From: Thermococcus sp. | GTDB taxonomy: Archaea > Methanobacteriota_B > Thermococci > Thermococcales > Thermococcaceae | Assembly (NCBI RefSeq): GCF_027052235.1 | Contig: NZ_JALUFF010000057.1 | Location: forward strand, 1-64,000 | Reading direction: 5' to 3' | DNA: 64,000 nucleotides | Part shown: piece by piece, positions 58,478 to 64,000 of the stretch | Numbering within the stretch: position 1 is the stretch's first letter | Layout: the number at the start of each line of letters is the position of its first letter | Notes under the pieces: generated by a model | What the model was told of the DNA's origin: nothing | Databases searched by the model: none | What the model saw: the letters and a program-made list of their open reading frames with translations, nothing else | Position numbers and translations under genes: made by a program

Positions 58478-58840
58478 ATGGCGTACCGCAAGAACGGAAA
58501 GAAAAAGGACAGGCACGTTGAAGGGGATGAGGTAATCCGCGTTCCCCTCCCGGACAGGAGTAAGGGACAGCTCTTCGGGGTTATAGAGCAGGCCCTTGGA
58601 GCGGGATGGATGGACGTCCGCTGTGAGGACGGCAAGGTGAGGAGATGCAGAATTCCCGGCAAGCTGAGGAGAAGGATGTGGATGCGCGTTGGAGACGTCG
58701 TCATAGTCCAGCCCTGGCCCGTTCAGACGGACGAGAGGGGCGACATAGTCTATCGCTATACCAGAACCCAGGTGGACTGGCTCCTCAGGAAGGGCAAGAT
58801 AACCCAGGACTTCCTCACAGGCGGGGAGCTTTTGCTCTGA
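58478..58840 (+). CDS. Translation initiation factor aIF1A
   Basis: This 120-residue OB-fold protein has a basic start ([12 protein letters not shown]), then [63 protein letters not shown], then a C-terminal helix. This is the eIF1A/IF1 core that occupies the ribosomal A site during initiation. ATG 58478 follows GGAGGTGATGCTC; GTG 58469 and ATG 58472 are possible. It is the first gene of an archaeal superoperon with RIO1, KH and topoisomerase VI. Confidence 0.95.
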   Translation: MAYRKNGKKKDRHVEGDEVIRVPLPDRSKGQLFGVIEQALGAGWMDVRCEDGKVRRCRIPGKLRRRMWMRVGDVVIVQPWPVQTDERGDIVYRYTRTQVDWLLRKGKITQDFLTGGELLL

Positions 58841-58855
58841 ACCGAGTGATGGTTC

Positions 58856-59629
58856 ATGAGAGAAGAGCTCATTGAGAGGGAAATCGAGGAAGTCCTTGGC
58901 CTCAGGGAGAGGCGGGAGAAGGACAGCGAGCTCTACAAGATAGCCAACGAGGTCTTTGACAGAACTACGAAGGAGACCCTTGCTTATCTCCACAGGCGCG
59001 GGAAAATCGAGGAACTCTACGGCGTCATAAGCACTGGCAAAGAGGCCAACGTCTTCGCCGGAATCGATGGCGAGGGCAGAAGGGTCGCCGTGAAGATATA
59101 CAGGACTTACACGACGGAGTTCAGGAGGATATGGGAGTACCTGGCTGCTGACCCGCGCATCGGCTACCTCCCGAAGGACATGAGGAAGCTCGTCTTCCAG
59201 TGGACAAGGAGGGAGTTCAAGAACCTCCAGCGGGCCATCAAGTACGCGGTTCGCGCTCCAGAACCCATAGCCTTCCGGAACAACGTGCTGGTGATGGAGT
59301 TCATAGGGGACGAGAGCCCCGCTCCGAGGCTTAAGGACATCGAGAAGTCCCTCTCAAAGGAGGACTTCGAGGAGCTCTACTCCTACCTCATCGGAACCAT
59401 AGAGAGGCTCTGGAAGCGCGGTGACATGGTGCACGGTGACCTGAGCGAGTACAACGTCCTCCTCTGGGATTCACCGGTGATAATCGACTGGTCTCAGGCA
59501 ACGGTTAAGAGGAACAGGATGAGCGTGGAGCTCCTTAAGAGAGACTTGAGGAACGTTATAAGCTACTTCGCGAGAAAAGGAGTTGACGTTGACGATTACG
59601 ATGAAAAGCTCCGCGAGCTGTTGGGGTGA
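58856..59629 (+). CDS. rio1: RIO1-type serine kinase/ATPase
   Basis: This 257-residue atypical kinase has STGKEANVF (ATP loop), VAVKIYRT (Lys), VHGDLSEYNVLL (catalytic loop) and VIIDWSQATV (metal Asp). RIO kinases drive late maturation of the small ribosomal subunit. The gene lies 15 bases after aIF1A and 4 bases before the KH-protein gene, whose yeast counterpart Dim2/Pno1 acts in the same process. Confidence 0.96.
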   Translation: MREELIEREIEEVLGLRERREKDSELYKIANEVFDRTTKETLAYLHRRGKIEELYGVISTGKEANVFAGIDGEGRRVAVKIYRTYTTEFRRIWEYLAADPRIGYLPKDMRKLVFQWTRREFKNLQRAIKYAVRAPEPIAFRNNVLVMEFIGDESPAPRLKDIEKSLSKEDFEELYSYLIGTIERLWKRGDMVHGDLSEYNVLLWDSPVIIDWSQATVKRNRMSVELLKRDLRNVISYFARKGVDVDDYDEKLRELLG

Positions 59630-59633
59630 GAGA

Positions 59634-60323
59634 ATGGACGAGTTTGAGAGACTCCTCAAGAAGTATGAAAGGATTGACAAGGATGGAAGGGTGGTTGAAG
59701 AAGAGAAAGGGGAAGAAATAAGCTACTTCGCCGAGGGAGAGCAGGAGGAGTTCGTTAGGATTCCTAAGGAAAGGATAGCCGTCCTCATCGGGAAGAAGGG
59801 GCAGACGAAGAAGGAAATCGAGAGGAGAACCGGGACGAGGATAGAGGTTGACAGCGAGACGGGGGAGGTCTTCATAACCTCGACAAAGGAAACCAAAGAC
59901 CCCCTGGCGGTGTGGAAGGCGAGGGATGTGGTTCTAGCCATTGGAAGGGGCTTCTCCCCGGAGAGGGCCTTCAGGCTCTTCAACGAGGGGGAGACCCTTG
60001 AGGTCATAAACCTCCCCGACATCATAATCGGGAACGACAAGAACGCCCTGCCCAGGGTCAGGGGCAGGATAATCGGCAGGAAGGGCAGGACAAGGGAGAT
60101 AATCGAGGAGATGAGCGGGGCCGATGTAAGCGTTTACGGTAAGACCGTTGCGATAATAGGAAACCCGATTCAGGTGGAAGTTGCAAAGACGGCAATAGAA
60201 AAGCTCGCTAAGGGTTCTCCCCACGGTGTCGTTTACAAGTACCTTGAGAGGAGGAAGAAGGACCTCGAACTGGAAAGCTCGGCCTATTACGAGGCACTTG
60301 AAAGGGATTTTGAGGAGGAATGA
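59634..60323 (+). CDS. KH-domain ribosome biogenesis factor, Dim2/Pno1 (Krr1-like) homologue
   Basis: This 229-residue protein has a first KH module (RIPKERIAVLIGKKGQTKKEIERRTGTRIEVDSETGEVFITS) with GKKG loop. A second has GRIIGRKGRTREIIEEMSGADVSVYGKTVAIIG with GRKG loop. Archaeal homologues bind the 3' end of 16S rRNA and aIF2alpha. ATG 59634 follows GGGGTGAGAGA. It ends at the start of top6B. Cotranscription with RIO1 supports a shared ribosome-assembly role. Confidence 0.93.
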   Translation: MDEFERLLKKYERIDKDGRVVEEEKGEEISYFAEGEQEEFVRIPKERIAVLIGKKGQTKKEIERRTGTRIEVDSETGEVFITSTKETKDPLAVWKARDVVLAIGRGFSPERAFRLFNEGETLEVINLPDIIIGNDKNALPRVRGRIIGRKGRTREIIEEMSGADVSVYGKTVAIIGNPIQVEVAKTAIEKLAKGSPHGVVYKYLERRKKDLELESSAYYEALERDFEEE

Positions 60324-60325
60324 AG

Positions 60326-62014
60326 ATGGCAGAGGCGAGTCAACTCTTTAAGGAGTTCAAAATCCAGAGCGTCAGCGAGTTCTTCAGGCGAAACGCGGCA
60401 ATGCTTGGCTACACCGGCAAGGTCCGCTCTCTCACAACGCTCGTCCATGAGGCGGTGACCAACTCCCTCGATGCATGCGAGGAGGCTGGGATTCCGCCCT
60501 ACATAAGGGTCGAGATTGAGGAACTTGGAAGGGAGCACTACAAGGTCGTGGTGGAGGACAACGGACCGGGAATTCCCGAGAAGTACATAACCCACGTCTT
60601 CGGGAAGATGCTCGCGGGAACCAAGGCCCACAGGAACATACAGAGTCGCGGTCAGCAGGGTATTGGTATAAGTGGCGCAGTCATGTTCGCCCAGATAACG
60701 AGCGGAAAGGCAACGCGCGTCATAACCTCGACGGGGGATGATGTAATCGAGGCGTGGGTTAAAATCGACGTTGACAAGAACGAGGGTAAAATCGTAAAGA
60801 AGGAAAAGCATCCAAACCCCGAGAAGTGGCACGGGACGAGGATAGAGCTTGAGGTCAAGAACGTTAAGTACATGCGCTCGAAGCAGGGCGTCTACTGGTA
60901 CCTCAAGCTCACAGCCATAGCCAACCCCCACGCCCACATCGAGCTGATTGAACCCGATGGCAGACTCGTGGTGTTCCCCCGGTCGAGCGACGAGGTTCCC
61001 AAGCCACCGGTTGAGATGAAGCCCCACCCGCGCGGTGTTCTCACGGACGACGTCTACCGGATGGCGAAGAAGACCAAGCGTCAAACGGTGAGGCGCTTCC
61101 TGATAGGCGAGTTCTCGCGCATAAGCGACAAGAAGGTAGATGAGCTAATCGAGTACATAGCTGCCCTGAGGCTGATAAAGACCGAGAAGGACAAGAAGGT
61201 TCAGGAACAGCTCTACGAGAGGCTCGCTAAGGGTGAGGTAAAGGCCGTCCTCCGCTCCTTCAGGGGCTATACAAAGGTCGTCAAGCAGGTTGCGAAGCTC
61301 ATGGAGAAGCCACCCGAGAAGCTCACCTGGCACGAGGCTGAAGAAATAGTTGAGGCCTTCAAGTACATGAAGTTTTTGGCCCCTCCAACCCACGGCTTGA
61401 GGCCGATAGGCGAGGAGAACATCGAGAAAGGCCTTAGGGGAATCCTCAAGCCGGAGTTCGTTACGGCAATCACGAGGCCACCGAAGGTCTACTCCGGCGG
61501 AATACCCTTCCAGGTCGAGGTTGGCCTCGCCTACGGCGGTGAGATTCCGGCGGGCTTTGAACTCCTCAGGTACGCCAACAGGGTTCCGCTCCTCTTCGAT
61601 GCCGGCTCGTGTGTGACGACTCAAGCGGCACGCTCGATAGACTGGAAGAGGTACAAGATAGACGACCTCGATAGGGCGCCCCTTGTCCTCATGATAAACG
61701 TTGTATCAGTTCACGTTCCCTACACGGGAACCGGAAAGCAGAGCATAGCGAGCGTTGAGGAGATATACAACGAGATACGCCTTGCCATAATGGACGCGGC
61801 GAGAAGGTTGCAGACCTATCTCAGTGGCAAGCACAGGAAGCTCTACCAAGTTAAGAGGAGGAAGACCTTCGAGAAGTACGTGCCCGAGATAGCGAGGGCG
61901 CTGAGCATACTAACCGGCGAACCCGAGGAGGCCATTAGGGAGTACTTCCTAAGGTTTATCGAGGGCCATTTTGCATCCAAGGAGGCTCCGGTGGAGGTGA
62001 GCGAGAATGCCTAA
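60326..62014 (+). CDS. top6B: DNA topoisomerase VI subunit B
   Basis: This 562-residue GHKL ATPase subunit has [16 protein letters not shown] (Asn), [46 protein letters not shown] and a transducer domain with Lys in GTGKQSIA. Topo VI relaxes supercoils by passing one DNA duplex through another using ATP. ATG 60326 follows GAGGAGGAATGAAG; ATG 60320, overlapping the KH stop, is alternative. It overlaps top6A by 8 bases. Confidence 0.97.
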   Translation: MAEASQLFKEFKIQSVSEFFRRNAAMLGYTGKVRSLTTLVHEAVTNSLDACEEAGIPPYIRVEIEELGREHYKVVVEDNGPGIPEKYITHVFGKMLAGTKAHRNIQSRGQQGIGISGAVMFAQITSGKATRVITSTGDDVIEAWVKIDVDKNEGKIVKKEKHPNPEKWHGTRIELEVKNVKYMRSKQGVYWYLKLTAIANPHAHIELIEPDGRLVVFPRSSDEVPKPPVEMKPHPRGVLTDDVYRMAKKTKRQTVRRFLIGEFSRISDKKVDELIEYIAALRLIKTEKDKKVQEQLYERLAKGEVKAVLRSFRGYTKVVKQVAKLMEKPPEKLTWHEAEEIVEAFKYMKFLAPPTHGLRPIGEENIEKGLRGILKPEFVTAITRPPKVYSGGIPFQVEVGLAYGGEIPAGFELLRYANRVPLLFDAGSCVTTQAARSIDWKRYKIDDLDRAPLVLMINVVSVHVPYTGTGKQSIASVEEIYNEIRLAIMDAARRLQTYLSGKHRKLYQVKRRKTFEKYVPEIARALSILTGEPEEAIREYFLRFIEGHFASKEAPVEVSENA

Positions 62015-63164
62015 GCGCAGAATCCACCGCGAGAGGCCAAAGGAGCGCTTCTCCTACGACCCGAAGAAAGTCCTCAGCAAGCTTGAAGAATACGGGAGGA
62101 AAGTCCTTGAGGAGATTAAGGCCGGGAAGAACCCCTACTTCGATATCCCGATGCGCGGTCTAAACAACGTCTACTTCGACGAGAAGTCAAGACTCATCAG
62201 GATGGGCGACAAGCTCTCAAGGAGATACTTCCTCAACGTGGCCCACGCCAGAAAGTTCATGCAGACCCTCCTGATAATGGCCTACGTCAAGCGTTTGGTC
62301 GCTGAAAACAAGCACGCGAGCCTCCGTGAAGCCTACTACGCCAACAAGCACACCATCCCCGGAACAAAGGAGAACACCTTCGAAGACCAGCGCGAGAGCG
62401 ACCCCATCATAGAGGACTTGGAGAGAATGCTCGGGGTTCTGCGCGAGGAGATGCACATCACCGCCGACAGGCGTGGCTACATCTACGGGGACATAGTCAT
62501 AAAGGATGGCGAAGACGAGTTCAACGCCTCAAGGCTGGGAATGGGAGGATGGGCCGTTCCGGGAACGGTTGAGCACATCCAGTTTCCGGAGATAAACGTT
62601 GACTACGCTCTAGTCGTGGAGACAGCAGCTATGGCAGACCGTCTCATCGAGGAAAAGTTCCCGAGGAGGGAGAACGCCCTCATCATAGCGACGCAGGGCC
62701 AGGCATCGCGTGGCGTCAGGAGGTTAATCCACAGGCTCCACTACGAGGAAGGCTTACCAATCATAGTCTTCACAGACGGCGACCCCTACGGTTGGTACAT
62801 CTACTCCACGATAAAGCAGGGTTCAATCAACCTCGCCTACCTCAGCGACAAGCTGGCAACGCCCGAGGCAAAGTTCGTCGGCATGACAATGGACGACATA
62901 AAGCGCTACGGCCTTGAGAACGTCACGGAGAAGCTGAAGGGCATACCCCCCAACAAGAAGGGTGGCCCAACCGGTGACTACAAGAGAATCCTTGAGGAGA
63001 TGGAGTATCCCTGGTTCCAGAACAGGGAGTGGCAGAGACAGCTCAAGATGGCCCTCAAGTGGGGTGTCAGGATTGAACAGCAGGCTCTGGCAAACAAGTC
63101 CCTTGAGTTCGTGGCCAAGGAGTACCTGCCCGAAAAGATAAACAGCGGTGATCTGCTGCCATGA
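62007..63164 (+). CDS. top6A: DNA topoisomerase VI subunit A (Spo11-like)
   Basis: This 385-residue subunit cleaves DNA by a Tyr in [12 protein letters not shown] (Y110/Y111). The Toprim domain supplies metal ligands: [14 protein letters not shown] (Glu), [15 protein letters not shown] and [12 protein letters not shown] (Asp pair). It is the archaeal relative of Spo11. It starts inside top6B (8-base overlap) and its stop overlaps the next ATG by 4 bases. Confidence 0.97.
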   Translation: MPKRRIHRERPKERFSYDPKKVLSKLEEYGRKVLEEIKAGKNPYFDIPMRGLNNVYFDEKSRLIRMGDKLSRRYFLNVAHARKFMQTLLIMAYVKRLVAENKHASLREAYYANKHTIPGTKENTFEDQRESDPIIEDLERMLGVLREEMHITADRRGYIYGDIVIKDGEDEFNASRLGMGGWAVPGTVEHIQFPEINVDYALVVETAAMADRLIEEKFPRRENALIIATQGQASRGVRRLIHRLHYEEGLPIIVFTDGDPYGWYIYSTIKQGSINLAYLSDKLATPEAKFVGMTMDDIKRYGLENVTEKLKGIPPNKKGGPTGDYKRILEEMEYPWFQNREWQRQLKMALKWGVRIEQQALANKSLEFVAKEYLPEKINSGDLLP

Positions 63165-64000
63165 CGACGACCGAGGAGCTTGTGGCGCAGGTCAACAAGA
63201 TACTCGATGACATCGGGATAGACCTCGGCAGGCACTTTGAGAGGTTTGACCCGGTAGAGCTGGCCCTTAACCTAAAGTCCAACCTCTCCCTCCTCAGCGA
63301 GCTTGAGGAGGAGCTTGAGAGGCGCGTCGGCGACACGGCTCCTTCGGTCAGGTTCGTGGACAAAAAGAGCCGTGACCCTCACCTCCAGTGGATATACAGG
63401 AAGAAGCACAACAGGACGCTCGCCCTTGAGAGGCTTCGCTCGGCAATTACCGCCCACAAGATAGCGCTCGCCCACCTCTCCGCCAGCTACTCCTTTTTTC
63501 TAGGGAAGAAGGAGATAAGTCTGGACGAAATCAGAAAGGAAAACGTCCGGAAGGTCAGGGCGGAGGAAAGACCCTTCCGCCTCGGCAGGCTTGAAATACT
63601 CCCCCATCTGGCCTACTCCGGGGACGTCCTCCGACTGCTCGCGAGGGAAGGCGTCAACGTCAGGGAGGCCTTCAAGTTCATAAAGGGCAAGCTCAGGGAG
63701 AGGGGCACCATCAGGACGAGGAGTTTGAGGATAGAGGTCGAGTACTTTGAAAACAACAGGCTGAAGAAGGCGAGGCTGGACATACCGGCCGATGCGGACA
63801 TAGAGATGGAGCTGAGGAAGCGCTTCGGCAGGCGGTTCCGCTGGCGCGTCCTGAGCTTCGTCAAAACCCGGGGTGTCCTCATAAACAACCACTACACCGT
63901 TGACAACCTTGCTCTGGCGTATGCCGTCCTCGATCCAGAGAAAGGAGCCGAAAAGCTCGGCCTCGACATCTTCCGCTACTACTTCCTCACCTCACCTGCG
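63161..64000 (+). CDS. Hypothetical protein after top6A (3' end missing)
   Basis: The 280 visible codons start at ATG 63161 (ATGA overlap with top6A), after GGTGATCTGCTGCC, and run off the window. The product begins [30 protein letters not shown]. It has a helical Leu/Glu-rich N-terminus, then a basic alpha/beta region ([52 protein letters not shown]). No family recognised. Tight coupling to topoisomerase VI suggests a related role, but this is inference. Confidence 0.75.
   Translation, partial: MTTTEELVAQVNKILDDIGIDLGRHFERFDPVELALNLKSNLSLLSELEEELERRVGDTAPSVRFVDKKSRDPHLQWIYRKKHNRTLALERLRSAITAHKIALAHLSASYSFFLGKKEISLDEIRKENVRKVRAEERPFRLGRLEILPHLAYSGDVLRLLAREGVNVREAFKFIKGKLRERGTIRTRSLRIEVEYFENNRLKKARLDIPADADIEMELRKRFGRRFRWRVLSFVKTRGVLINNHYTVDNLALAYAVLDPEKGAEKLGLDIFRYYFLTSPA

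Overview
This window reads as a chromosomal segment of a hyperthermophilic archaeon of the order Thermococcales. It is most likely Thermococcus rather than Pyrococcus, because its coding DNA is clearly GC-rich. Support comes from an archaeal core set (topoisomerase VI, SMC/ScpA, Hef, aIF1A, RIO1, AglB, GGGP synthase, TrmY), a Thermococcales-specific PCNA inhibitor, CGP-CTERM-type surface proteins, a Phr-type heat-shock operator and a perfect Thermococcales glycolytic motif. Genes are densely packed with many ATGA overlaps. GGTG/GGAGG ribosome sites and TTTTTA/TTTATA boxes lie about 25-30 bases before leaders. I see no rRNA, tRNA, CRISPR array, insertion sequence or replication origin.

Layout. 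1-3.9 kb: MBL-fold hydrolase (cut by the window edge), Mut7-C protein, MptE, LSm-like and MobB/Fe-S proteins. 3.9-7.6 kb: an accessory patch with an AT-rich pentapeptide-repeat/ion-channel chimera, a JAMM protease, two related 49-residue microproteins (one under a Tgr/TrmBL1-type operator) and a small membrane protein. 7.6-10.7 kb: CDC48/VAT and Hsp20 stress genes. 10.7-15.4 kb: a structured intergenic region, an MBL nuclease-like protein, an ABC exporter and the methylmalonyl-CoA mutase catalytic subunit. 15.6-19 kb: two large exported glycoprotein-like proteins. 19-24.8 kb: Pgk, a PadR/Fe-S/ABC-2 exporter operon, a stand-alone CDC48-domain-2-like protein and endonuclease III. 24.8-28.1 kb: paired PhoU-RCK_C regulators facing an MgtE-type transporter, then a TIM-barrel protein.

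28.2-34 kb: ADP-forming acyl-CoA synthetase subunits, a ThiI-like PP-loop protein, a PHP phosphoesterase and the B12-binding mutase subunit, MeaB and epimerase. With the distant catalytic subunit these complete methylmalonyl-CoA/succinyl-CoA interconversion. 34-42 kb: DUF835, SMC, a broken HEPN-like remnant, ScpA, Hef and a convincing H/ACA guide RNA. 42-48.4 kb: M55 peptidase, GGGP synthase, a VapBC-type pair, GIY-YIG protein, TrmY, adenylate kinase and small unknowns. 48.4-58.3 kb: AglB and GlmS (N-glycosylation), TIP, a methyltransferase, a GT-C glycosyltransferase, RNase HII and a metal ABC importer. 58.4-64 kb: the archaeal translation/topology superoperon aIF1A-RIO1-KH(Dim2)-Top6B-Top6A plus an unknown gene cut by the window end.

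Most product calls rest on recognisable motifs in the translated sequence. Start sites were chosen by ribosome-site spacing and TATA position, and several are ambiguous as noted.
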